This document shows positions 7,099 through 12,961 of a stretch of DNA of 12,961 nt, in pieces. Origin of the DNA: an uncultured Bacteroidales bacterium (GTDB lineage: Bacteria > Bacteroidota > Bacteroidia > Bacteroidales > Paludibacteraceae); contig CALEPS010000087.1 in the NCBI GenBank assembly GCA_937910305.1, positions 1-12,961 of the forward strand. The letters run 5' to 3'. The translations under genes and the position numbers were made by a program. The notes beneath the pieces are model-generated. The model was not told the origin of the DNA. It did not search any database and saw nothing but the letters and a program-made list of their open reading frames with translations. Positions within the stretch are counted from its first letter, which is position 1; the number at the start of each line of letters is the position of its first letter.

Positions 7099-7204
7099 TA
7101 GCAGACTATTCGCTGTGTGTTATTAAGCGGACTAGTACGTTACGTAGTAGCGGACAGGTGCGCTGCATTTAGTAGCGGATAGTCGCTGTTGTTGATTAGC
7201 GGAC
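7099..7204. repeat. Imperfect 23-26 bp repeats in the 3' region of the OB-fold gene
   Basis: Five copies of a core related to TAGCGGAC begin at 7099 (TAGCAGAC), 7125 (AAGCGGAC), 7148, 7173 (TAGCGGAT) and 7197, spaced 26, 23, 25 and 24 bases. Three of them can pair AGCG or AGC with a CGCT located 6-8 bases on. The copy at 7197-7204 contains the stop codon and last codons of the gene, so the repeat family extends from coding sequence into the 3' untranslated part. Confidence 0.65.
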
Positions 7205-8857
7205 TTGGGCACCTTGGAGGTTGAAGAGTTTGCCGTCGCGAACGATATAGAGAACGCCGTCAACAATCACTTTGTCCACTTTCTCGGTGAGAATAATGTT
7301 CTCGATAGCCGCTTTCCACTCAACAGAAGCTTTTCCGTTAGCAATTTGAGCCTGACTCTTGTTGTTGTAGACGTTGTTGGTCAGTTTACCGATAACCATA
7401 ACGCGGTCTCCGGCAGCCAGCGCTGTACCTTCCGCCTCAGAGATATTTGCACGATAGACAGACAGGTCACCATAAGTCGAATTAGGATCATCCGTCATAT
7501 AGAAGGATACATTCTTATACTGCGCGTTGTATTCACCGTTGTTTGCGAATTTAGCGAAATAACCGAGTACAGCATATGTCTCTTCCGAAGTCTCATTGTC
7601 GCCCAAAGCAAGCGCAGTTGTACAAGCTTGAGCCACATTCAGTGTATCGTAGTGAACCGCAGCTTTCTCAATGATCTTAACAGGAGCCTTTGTCTCTGAT
7701 TCAAGAACACCATTGTAGTTTTTGATTTTGGTATAAACGCTCACTTTGTCGCCAAGGTGCAATTCTTCCGGAGCCACACCCTGATATACCTCAAAGGCAC
7801 CAGCGTCATTGGAATGCAAAGTAGTATCATTTGCATCAGCAATCCAGAAAATCTGGTTGCCATATTGTGCCCAGCCGCCGTCTTCTTTATTTTTGCCTTC
7901 CCAAGCAGTTACATAACCAACGATATTATACGCTGTTTCTCCTGTTTGACCTACAGCGACGGACGCGCCCGCCTCAAGAGCCTGAGCAACCGTAATACTT
8001 TCTGCTTCAGGTTGCGAGCGGTCGCCTTCAACCTTGCTAACAAATTCGGCACGACCATTCTTGATTTCCGGCAAATAAGCTCCAAGATTTTTGTCGTAGT
8101 ACTTTGTCAGAGGACCGGTCAGACGCACTTTGTCTCCATTGAGCACAGGCAGTGGAGCATCATTCTCATAGGCGGTACAATAGTAAGCCTCAAATTTCTG
8201 TGCACCCGTATTAGCCGCATCATCAGCCAAGAAGAATATTTGCTGTTTGGATCCCCAGCTGAAATCCTGTGCGTCCACAACATATCCTTCAATAATATAT
8301 GAAGCCCCAGAGGTAGCCATAGAATCCAACTCCATAGTCAGCGCAATAGCCTGAGCGACCGTAATCTGCTCCAACTCCGGTTTTACAGCCTTAATAATGT
8401 TTGTCAGGTAGCATGCTTGTTGCAGTTCATAAGTGCTGTTGAACTTGGTGTACTTGCCGGAAGCAATAACCGTATCACCTACACCCACTTCAACTCCATT
8501 TTCATCAGCGACGGCGTCAAACGAAGCCCATGAGCTACTGGCAGGATCATAAGCCGGAGTGGAAGTTCTAAACGTGTCTTTCTCCATGGAATAACAATTG
8601 TAGAACTCGAACGAACCTTTTGCTCCGGTTGCATCAGCTACATAGATATTAACCGAACCGTATTTCTTAAAGTTCGTTCCCTTAAACTCAATCTTGGTAA
8701 CGACGCCGCGAACTGCAATAATGTCATCTGTGTTAATTGAGCCCGCATCTGCAGCCGCGATCGCTTGAGCTACCTCGTAAACAATCTCAGAAGCCTGAAC
8801 AGCATTCATCGTCATTGCTACCAAAGCAGCAGCAACAAAAGAGAAAAATTTCTTCAT
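7196..8857 (-). CDS. Secreted protein with four OB-fold-like repeats
   Basis: This 553-residue protein has a signal peptide, MKKFFSFVAAALVAMTMNAVQA. The mature part is four similar units of about 110-130 residues, starting near VYEVAQAIAAA, ITVAQAIALTMEL, ITVAQALEAGASV and LNVAQACTTALAL. Each unit continues with a strand such as YIIEGYVV or YNIVGYVT, a F.(I/M).D segment (IFFLADD, IFWIADA, VSFYMTDD) and a G D.V...G or equivalent turn (NGDKVRLTGPLT, AGDRVMVIGKLT). This is the pattern of secreted OB-fold repeats of Bacteroidota; the ligand is unknown. The C-terminus, VDGVLYIVRDGKLFNLQGAQVR, resembles short C-terminal tails of exported Bacteroidales proteins, which may act in sorting (inference). 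It has its own promoter and terminator and no operon partner. I cannot assign a function. Confidence 0.85.
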   Translation of the reverse strand: MKKFFSFVAAALVAMTMNAVQASEIVYEVAQAIAAADAGSINTDDIIAVRGVVTKIEFKGTNFKKYGSVNIYVADATGAKGSFEFYNCYSMEKDTFRTSTPAYDPASSSWASFDAVADENGVEVGVGDTVIASGKYTKFNSTYELQQACYLTNIIKAVKPELEQITVAQAIALTMELDSMATSGASYIIEGYVVDAQDFSWGSKQQIFFLADDAANTGAQKFEAYYCTAYENDAPLPVLNGDKVRLTGPLTKYYDKNLGAYLPEIKNGRAEFVSKVEGDRSQPEAESITVAQALEAGASVAVGQTGETAYNIVGYVTAWEGKNKEDGGWAQYGNQIFWIADANDTTLHSNDAGAFEVYQGVAPEELHLGDKVSVYTKIKNYNGVLESETKAPVKIIEKAAVHYDTLNVAQACTTALALGDNETSEETYAVLGYFAKFANNGEYNAQYKNVSFYMTDDPNSTYGDLSVYRANISEAEGTALAAGDRVMVIGKLTNNVYNNKSQAQIANGKASVEWKAAIENIILTEKVDKVIVDGVLYIVRDGKLFNLQGAQVR

Positions 8858-8913
8858 AATTTAAAAAGATTTAATTGTTAAATAAAAAAATCGGTTAAAA
8901 ACCATTTGCGGGA

Positions 8914-8945
8914 CAAAGGTACTACATTTTTTTGATATGCGCAAA
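8914..8945 (-). promoter_or_regulatory. Promoter of the OB-fold gene
   Basis: On the minus strand TTTG (8945-8942), a 20-base spacer and TACCTTTG (8921-8914) fit the Bacteroidota consensus exactly. Transcription would start near 8908, giving a leader of about 50 bases before the ATG at 8857. Confidence 0.8.
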
Positions 8946-8979
8946 TAATTTTGCTTTTTTTCACAAAAATACGCAATTG

Positions 8980-9011
8980 TTTGCATATTTAAAAAAATTG
9001 TCGTAAATTTG
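8980..9011 (+). promoter_or_regulatory. Promoter of the response regulator gene
   Basis: TTTG (8980-8983), a 20-base spacer and TAAATTTG (9004-9011) fit the Bacteroidota consensus. The start would be near 9017, only about 15 bases before the ATG at 9033. It is divergent from the promoter at 8914-8945, with 34 bases between the two -33 boxes. Confidence 0.8.
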
Positions 9012-9032
9012 CACCCAAATTTGTAATTTGCT

Positions 9033-10223
9033 ATGGCAAAACTTTTAATCATAGACGATGAGCGTGGTATCCGCAACACGCTGCGTGAGATTCTTGCGGA
9101 CGAAGGGCATGAAGTGGACGTAGCCGAGAACGGCAAGCAGGGTCTGGAAATGGCTCATGCGAAGGCTTATGATCTGATCTTCTCCGATATCAAGATGCCG
9201 GAGATGGACGGGATGGAAGTGCTTGAGAAAATAAAGGGGAAACCCCACCCGACCTCCCCACAAGGGGAGGAGATGGAGAGCGCAGAGAGTCCTATAGTGA
9301 TGATTACGGGTCACGGGGATATAGAGACGGCGGTGCAGGCACTCAAGATGGGTGCGTATGATTTCCTGCTCAAGCCGCTTGACCTCAACCGCATTCTGAT
9401 CACGACCAAGAACGCGTTAGAGTCCAAATCGCTGCGTCAGGAGACGAAGCAGTTGCGGAAGAAAGTAGCAGCGAAGGGTCTTCAGATGATCGGTCAGAGC
9501 GCGGCTATCACCCGTGTGCGCGAAATAATAGATAAGGTAGCCCCGACGGAAGCCCGTGTACTCATCACCGGTCCTAACGGCACGGGAAAAGAAGTAGTGG
9601 CACATATGATTCACTCCCTCTCCGCTCGCGCCAACGGTCCTATGGTAGAGGTCAATTGCGCCGCCATCCCGAGCGAGTTGATAGAGAGCGAGCTTTTCGG
9701 ACATATGAAAGGATCGTTCACGGGTGCAGTCAAAGACCGTGCGGGCAAGTTCGAACAAGCCGACGGAGGGACATTGTTTCTGGATGAGATCGGTGACATG
9801 AGTCTGGCTGCGCAGACCAAAGTGCTGCGTGCATTGCAGGAGAGCGAGATCACGCGGGTAGGATCGGACAAAGCCATCAAAGTGAACGTGCGCGTGCTGG
9901 CGGCGACGAACAAAGATTTGCAGAAAGAGATTGCGGCAGGCAATTTCCGCGAGGACCTTTTCCACCGGCTGAACGTCATTCCTATTCATGTACCGTCGCT
10001 CAACGAGCGGCTGGAGGACATTCCGCTGCTGGTGGACTATTTTGCGGATCAGATATGCGCGGAACAGGGTATAGCGCTCAAGAGTTTCGAACCCGATGCG
10101 ATCAAGGCGCTGCAAGGCAAGCAATGGACAGGCAACATACGTCAGTTGCGAAATGTTGTGGAACGGCTAATAATCCTTGCCGGAGCGAAGATAACCAAGG
10201 AGGATGTGGAGGCTTATGCATAG
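9033..10223 (+). CDS. Sigma-54-type response regulator (receiver plus AAA+), no DNA-binding domain
   Basis: This 396-residue protein starts with a receiver domain: acidic pocket Asp8-Asp9, phosphoacceptor Asp52 in FSDIKMPEMDG, Thr92 and Lys114. A linker follows, then a sigma-54 AAA+ domain with Walker A GPNGTGKE (180-187), GSFTGA (227-232, usual GAFTGA), Walker B TLFLDEI (247-253), the arginine-containing FREDLFHRLNVIPI, and WTGNIRQLRNVVERL near the end. It stops at KEDVEAYA, without a Fis-type helix-turn-helix. Similar short regulators occur in Bacteroidota, so this is probably not a truncation. Asp52 and Thr92 are 40 residues apart, against 28 in NtrC. The extra residues, about 69-82, are encoded by a palindromic repeat (9240-9280). 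No partner kinase is in the window. Transcription starts from the promoter at 8980-9011, and recF follows after 42 bases. Confidence 0.93.
   Translation: MAKLLIIDDERGIRNTLREILADEGHEVDVAENGKQGLEMAHAKAYDLIFSDIKMPEMDGMEVLEKIKGKPHPTSPQGEEMESAESPIVMITGHGDIETAVQALKMGAYDFLLKPLDLNRILITTKNALESKSLRQETKQLRKKVAAKGLQMIGQSAAITRVREIIDKVAPTEARVLITGPNGTGKEVVAHMIHSLSARANGPMVEVNCAAIPSELIESELFGHMKGSFTGAVKDRAGKFEQADGGTLFLDEIGDMSLAAQTKVLRALQESEITRVGSDKAIKVNVRVLAATNKDLQKEIAAGNFREDLFHRLNVIPIHVPSLNERLEDIPLLVDYFADQICAEQGIALKSFEPDAIKALQGKQWTGNIRQLRNVVERLIILAGAKITKEDVEAYA
9240..9280 (+). repeat. Palindromic element copy D inside the response regulator gene
   Basis: The segment has the head AAACCCCACCC, a perfect 7-bp hairpin CCTCCCC (9253-9259), loop ACAA, GGGGAGG (9264-9270), and a GA-rich tail, like copies B and C. 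It is read in frame as KPHPTSPQGEEMES, placed between the third helix and the fourth strand of the receiver domain. Confidence 0.85.
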
Positions 10224-10229
10224 AAGCCT

Positions 10230-10264
10230 AACCCCGACCCTTCCCTAAAAGGAAGGGAGAAAAG
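10230..10264 (+). repeat. Palindromic element copy E between regulator and recF
   Basis: The head AACCCCGACCC is followed by a hairpin of CCCTTCC (10238-10244), loop CTAAAA, GGAAGGG (10251-10257), and the tail AGAAAAG. It fills nearly the whole 42-base gap. Its GGAAGGGAG part lies 6-14 bases before the recF ATG and could serve as ribosome binding site. Confidence 0.8.
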
Positions 10265-10265
10265 T

Positions 10266-11483
10266 ATGATCCTACAATCATTGAACATATTGAATTACCG
10301 CAATATCCGCGAGGCGAGTTTGGAGTTCGCACCCAAGCTCAACTGTTTCGTAGGCCTCAACGGACAAGGCAAGACCAATGTCCTTGACGCAATCTATCTG
10401 CTGAGTTTTGCCAAGTCGGCATTCACGAGTCAGGACAGCCTGAACATCACCCACGGAGAGGAAATGGCGATGGTGCAAGGAGTGTATAGTACAAAGTCGA
10501 AAGTCGAAAGACCGTCCTTACAGGACTCAAAGCCGTTTTCGGAGGATGGTTTGATGACCATCTCTTGCGGGTTGCGGAAGGGCGTAAAGAAACAGTTCCG
10601 GCGGGACAAGAAAGACTATCCGCGTCTGATTGACCATATAGGTCTTATTCCGCTGGTGATGATTTCGCCTGCGGACCAGCAGTTGATCGACGAAGGGTCG
10701 GACGAGAGAAGGCGTTTCATGGATGTTGTTATCAGCCAGTCCGACCGCAAATATCTCGATTCGCTCACACGTTACAACGCCCTGCTCAAACAGCGGAATG
10801 CGCTATTGAAACAGTACACCGAGGCGGCTGCGCCACCGGACGATTTATTAGAAGTGCTGGAGTGGCAGATGGTGGAGCCGGCGGAGTATATTTTCAAGGC
10901 AAGGACAGAGTTCTTTGAGGCGTTTCAGCCGTATTTCGAGGAGGTGTACCGGCGTATCTCCGGCCGCAAGAATGCGACCGAAACGGACAATCCGGACAAT
11001 CCGGAAGGTCCGGAGGTTCCGGGATTGCGGTATGTAAGCCAGTTGCAGGACAGGGATTTGCGGGAGGCGTATGTACGGACAAGACAGCGGGATTTGATAT
11101 TAGGCTGGACGTCGCAAGGGGTACACAAAGACGATCTGGAGATGAAGCTGGGCGAGTGGCCGTTGAAGCAAGTAGGCAGCCAGGGGCAGCAACGCACTTT
11201 CATTCTTGCCATGAAATTGGCACAGGCTTTGTATTTATCGAAAGTAGAAAGTCAAAAGTCGAAAGACCGCCTCGCTCAAAGCCTGAGACCGATTCTGCTG
11301 TTGGATGATATTTTCGACCGGCTGGACGGGGAACGGGTGGAACGGATTGTAAACATGGTGCAAGGAGAGGAGTTCGGACAGATCTTCATCACCGACACCG
11401 ACCGTCAGCACCTCACAGAAATACTCAAACCCAGCGAGAATGCCAAGATATTCCACGTTGAAGGAGGGAGAGTTGATAGTTGA
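10266..11483 (+). CDS. recF: RecF, DNA replication/repair ATP-binding protein
   Basis: RecF is an SMC-like ABC ATPase that helps load RecA at single-strand gaps with RecO and RecR. This 405-residue protein shows Walker A GLNGQGKTN (30-38), SPADQQLIDEGSDERRRFMD (134-153), QRNALLK, GVHKDDL (285-291), the ABC signature GSQGQQRT (304-311) and Walker B LLLDDIFDRLD (344-354), then FGQIFITDTDRQHL. It is some 35-45 residues longer than usual Bacteroides RecF. The surplus matches three repeat-encoded inserts at about 75-96, 239-253 and 325-341, all between conserved blocks. The C-terminus, GRVDS, and the stop codon come from an AGTTGAT array. Catalytic motifs are intact, so the protein is probably functional. 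It probably shares the transcript of the response regulator. Confidence 0.95.
   Translation: MILQSLNILNYRNIREASLEFAPKLNCFVGLNGQGKTNVLDAIYLLSFAKSAFTSQDSLNITHGEEMAMVQGVYSTKSKVERPSLQDSKPFSEDGLMTISCGLRKGVKKQFRRDKKDYPRLIDHIGLIPLVMISPADQQLIDEGSDERRRFMDVVISQSDRKYLDSLTRYNALLKQRNALLKQYTEAAAPPDDLLEVLEWQMVEPAEYIFKARTEFFEAFQPYFEEVYRRISGRKNATETDNPDNPEGPEVPGLRYVSQLQDRDLREAYVRTRQRDLILGWTSQGVHKDDLEMKLGEWPLKQVGSQGQQRTFILAMKLAQALYLSKVESQKSKDRLAQSLRPILLLDDIFDRLDGERVERIVNMVQGEEFGQIFITDTDRQHLTEILKPSENAKIFHVEGGRVDS
10495..10535 (+). repeat. Heptamer plus hairpin insert in recF (first)
   Basis: Two AGTCGAA units (10495-10508) are followed by AGACC and a small hairpin GTCC-TTACA-GGAC (10514-10526), then TCAAAG. Read in frame it gives KSKVERPSLQDSKP at RecF residues 77-90, between the strand VQGVY and the conserved ISCGLRKG. 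The hairpin part resembles the insert of palindromic copy A (GACCGTCC-ACT-GGAC). Confidence 0.75.
10985..11020 (+). repeat. 9-bp tandem array in recF
   Basis: Four 9-bp units follow one another: GGACAATCC, GGACAATCC, GGAAGGTCC, GGAGGTTCC, each of the form GGANNNTCC. They encode the tripeptide repeat DNP-DNP-EGP-EVP at RecF residues 241-252, in a region where relatives have a short loop. Confidence 0.85.
11238..11265 (+). repeat. Heptamer insert in recF (second)
   Basis: TCGAA, AGTAGAA, AGTCAAA, AGTCGAA and AG encode SKVESQKSK, followed by DRLAQSLRP, at RecF residues 325-342. They lie between KLAQALYL and the Walker B strand ILLLDDIF. The following bases GACCGCCTCGCTCAAAGCC resemble the segment after the first recF insert. 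Confidence 0.8.
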
Positions 11484-11507
11484 TAGTTGATAGTTGATAG
11501 TTGAAAG
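11471..11507 (+). repeat. AGTTGAT heptamer array at the end of recF
   Basis: Four AGTTGAT units, one AGTTGAA and AG are read as the RecF C-terminus VDS and the TGA stop codon, then continue past the gene. The unit differs from AGTCGAA, used inside the genes, by one or two bases. Confidence 0.88.
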
Positions 11508-11523
11508 AAGTTTTAAAGTAATA

Positions 11524-11537
11524 AGTTGAGAGTTGAA
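11524..11537 (+). repeat. Short heptamer array holding the TTG start
   Basis: AGTTGAG (11524-11530) and AGTTGAA (11531-11537) form a further two-unit array. The TTG at 11533-11535 inside the second unit is the only start candidate for the signal peptide of the next gene. Confidence 0.7.
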
Positions 11538-12804
11538 AGTTTTTAGATACATAGTAACCTTGGTACTTTGTACTTTGTCCCTTTGTACCTTAAAAGCCGA
11601 AGTCGGCTTCAGGGGTGCATGGATTGCGACAGTGGCGAATATCGACTGGCCGACGCCTGAGGCGGTGGGCAATACCGAAATGCAGCAAGAGGAGATGATT
11701 TGGATACTTGATTCGCTGCACGCAATAGGTATCAACGCTATTATTTTCCAGGTCCGTCCGACGGCGGATGCTCTTTATCGCAGTGAGTTTGAGCCCAGCT
11801 CTCATTGGCTGACCGGAAAGCAAGGAGAGTGGGGAGATAAGTCGAAAGTCGAAAGTCAAAAGTCGAAAGCATGGGATCCGTTGGAATGGACGATTGAAGA
11901 GGCGCATAAACGGAATATGGAAGTACACGTCTGGCTCAATCCGTATCGCGTCACTCTCGCTACAACGGACACCTCCGCTATTTGCGCCAACCATATATGG
12001 AGGAAACACCGCGACTGGTTCTGGGAGTACAACAAACAGTGGTATTTTGACCCGGGTCTGGAGCAGACACGGGAATGGATCTGTACAATAGTACAGGACA
12101 TCGTGCAGAGGTACGACATTCAGGCGGTGCATATGGACGACTATTTCTACCCCTATCCGGCAGGCAAGCAGCAACTGCCGGACACCAAGACCTTTGAACA
12201 AGACCCCCGGGGATTTAATAATATCAATGACTGGCGGAGAGACAATGTCAACCTGGCTATCAAAGCTATCAGCGAGACCATCCGCGAATGCAAAGACTCC
12301 GTGGAGTTCGGTATCTCGCCTTTCGGCGTGTGGCGGAACAATAATGTAGACTCGACAGGCTCCGCGACCCGCGCCGGAATAACCAATTACGACGACCTCT
12401 ATGCGGACATCCGTCTGTGGATCCAAAAAGGCTGGATCGACTACGTAATGCCGCAACTCTATTGGGAGATCGGTAAGAAAGTGGCGGATTACGAGGTGCT
12501 GGCTCACTGGTGGGCGAATGAGGTGCGGGGCACATCCTGCAAACTCTATATCGGCATGGCTCCGTACAGATTAGTCGAAAGTCAAAAGTCGAAAGTCGAA
12601 AGCAGCAAGTCGAACCCTTGGGCAACTGGCAATGAGATCAAACGGCAGATGGACCTGAACCGGACTATCCCGGAGATCAGCGGCGAGTGTTTCTATTCGA
12701 CAAGGCCGCTGTTGCGCAATCCGAGAGGGGTGTGCGATAGTATCAGGTCAGTCTATGCCGATGAAGACGCAGAGAAAGAACCGCTTGTGTTACCATGGGA
12801 ATAA
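11533..12804 (+). CDS. Secreted GHL10-type glycosyl-hydrolase-like protein (PF02638)
   Basis: This 423-residue protein has an export signal, KVFRYIVTLVLCTLSLCTLKA. The start is TTG at 11533: a stop codon lies two codons upstream in frame, and the next ATG would remove the signal and first strand. Family blocks are FRGAWIATVANIDWP (27-40), GINAIIFQVRPTADALY (66-82), WDPLEWTIEEAHKRNMEVHVWLNPYR (114-139), VHMDDYFYPYP (199-209), FGISPFGVWR and YVMPQLYW (304-311). Asp202 and Asp203 in HMDDY are likely active-site residues. The relative DigH (YddW) of E. coli cleaves denuded peptidoglycan strands; the same substrate here is inference. Two heptamer inserts add DKSKVESQKSK (102-112) and VESQKSKVESSKS (348-360) in loops. 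It ends at PLVLPWE, without the C-terminal extension of many Bacteroidota relatives. It lies 49 bases after recF. Confidence 0.88.
   Translation: MKVFRYIVTLVLCTLSLCTLKAEVGFRGAWIATVANIDWPTPEAVGNTEMQQEEMIWILDSLHAIGINAIIFQVRPTADALYRSEFEPSSHWLTGKQGEWGDKSKVESQKSKAWDPLEWTIEEAHKRNMEVHVWLNPYRVTLATTDTSAICANHIWRKHRDWFWEYNKQWYFDPGLEQTREWICTIVQDIVQRYDIQAVHMDDYFYPYPAGKQQLPDTKTFEQDPRGFNNINDWRRDNVNLAIKAISETIRECKDSVEFGISPFGVWRNNNVDSTGSATRAGITNYDDLYADIRLWIQKGWIDYVMPQLYWEIGKKVADYEVLAHWWANEVRGTSCKLYIGMAPYRLVESQKSKVESSKSNPWATGNEIKRQMDLNRTIPEISGECFYSTRPLLRNPRGVCDSIRSVYADEDAEKEPLVLPWE
11563..11591 (+). repeat. GTACTTT array encoding the signal peptide core
   Basis: GTACTTT, GTACTTT, GTCCCTTT and GTACCTT follow each other. 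They encode the hydrophobic core LVLCTLSLCTL of the export signal of the GHL10 protein, so the signal itself appears to be built from a short repeat. Confidence 0.65.
11840..11869 (+). repeat. Heptamer insert in the GHL10 gene (first)
   Basis: AGTCGAA, AGTCGAA, AGTCAAA, AGTCGAA and AG are read in frame as KSKVESQKSK at residues 103-112, between TGKQG and the conserved WDPLEW block. The reading frame over the unit is the same as in recF. Confidence 0.88.
12573..12614 (+). repeat. Heptamer insert in the GHL10 gene (second)
   Basis: Six 7-bp units are present: AGTCGAA, AGTCAAA, AGTCGAA, AGTCGAA, AGCAGCA, AGTCGAA. They encode VESQKSKVESSKSN at residues 348-361, between the family block IGMAPYR and the helix NEIKRQMDLNR. 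Confidence 0.88.
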
Positions 12805-12882
12805 TACTGTAGTGTGCTATCGGCGCAGCAAGGATGCCATTGTTGAAATTTTTGACATAACAAACTTTAAAAACATTACACA

Positions 12883-12961
12883 ATGAAAACTTTTATCAGC
12901 CTCGCCCTTGCGGCAAAGAAGAAATTAGTTGTCATTCTGGCTGCGGTCATGGTCTCCGTAG
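12883..12961 (+). CDS. Start of an exported or membrane protein, partial
   Basis: Twenty-six codons are visible before the right edge: MKTFISLALA, then AKKKLVVILAAVMVSV. A hydrophobic stretch after three lysines suggests a signal peptide or signal anchor. The first ten residues are also fairly hydrophobic, so an internal start cannot be excluded. No promoter of the TAnnTTTG type is clear in the 78-base gap after the GHL10 stop. Function unknown. Confidence 0.55.
   Translation, partial: MKTFISLALAAKKKLVVILAAVMVSV

Larger units (their letters stand above)
6599..7195. other. Gene-free, repeat-packed intergenic region
   Basis: About 600 bases without a credible gene separate the tetR promoter from the stop codon of the OB-fold gene. 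They hold, in order, an AT-rich inverted repeat, an 11-bp tandem array, AAAC arrays, three palindromic elements, a terminator with a second hairpin, and a set of about 24.5-bp repeats. Open frames here run through the repeats only. They read repeat-encoded peptides such as NPTPALPSREGEK on the plus strand and SPSLEGRAGVGF on the minus strand. Confidence 0.8.

Noticed and set aside
9417..10124. Minus-strand open frames opposite the response regulator
   Set aside because: Antisense to the AAA+ domain, without family motifs.
10266..11483. RecF as a pseudogene because of repeat inserts
   Set aside because: The frame is continuous and Walker A, signature and Walker B motifs are all intact, so disruption is not supported.
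12805..12882. Promoter or terminator between the GHL10 gene and the next gene
   Set aside because: TTTG at 12851-12854 has no TAnnTTTG at the right distance, and no stem followed by a T-run was seen.

Overview
The window is chromosomal DNA of a member of the Bacteroidales (Bacteroidota), probably an uncultured gut- or rumen-type lineage. The evidence is three promoters of the Bacteroidota form TTTG-N20-TAnnTTTG, a RecF of the Bacteroides type, weak or absent Shine-Dalgarno sequences, and the families present. No rRNA, tRNA, CRISPR array, prophage or transposase gene was seen.

Left part, minus strand (read right to left, 6511 to 1): a five-gene efflux operon. It encodes a TetR-family regulator, a TolC-like outer membrane channel, a lipoprotein periplasmic adaptor, an RND (HAE1/AcrB-like) inner membrane pump and a small PII-like protein cut by the window edge. 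The last two overlap by ATGA. A promoter and a 9-bp inverted repeat that could be the TetR operator lie just upstream of tetR. The gaps between the first four genes consist largely of tandem octamers of the type GnnATTAC.

Middle (about 6600-7195): a gene-free stretch packed with repeats. It holds an 11-bp tandem array, two AAAC arrays, three copies of a GC-rich palindromic element, a strong terminator for the gene to its right, and a series of about 24.5-bp imperfect repeats. Next comes a minus-strand gene for a secreted protein of four tandem OB-fold-like repeats. It is transcribed divergently from a sigma-54-type response regulator, and each direction has its own clear promoter.

Right part, plus strand: response regulator with AAA+ domain, recF, a GHL10-type (PF02638) secreted glycosyl-hydrolase-like protein, and the start of an exported or membrane protein.

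The most striking property is that short repeat elements sit inside coding sequence and are read through in frame. A palindromic element is embedded in the receiver domain of the response regulator. Heptamer AGTCGAA arrays encoding SKVESQKSK-like peptides occur twice in RecF and twice in the GHL10 protein. A 9-bp GGANNNTCC array occurs in RecF. Related AGTTGAT heptamers supply the RecF C-terminus and stop codon and the apparent TTG start of the next gene. The same palindromic element fills the gap before recF. This resembles the Rickettsia palindromic elements in principle, but the sequences look unrelated.
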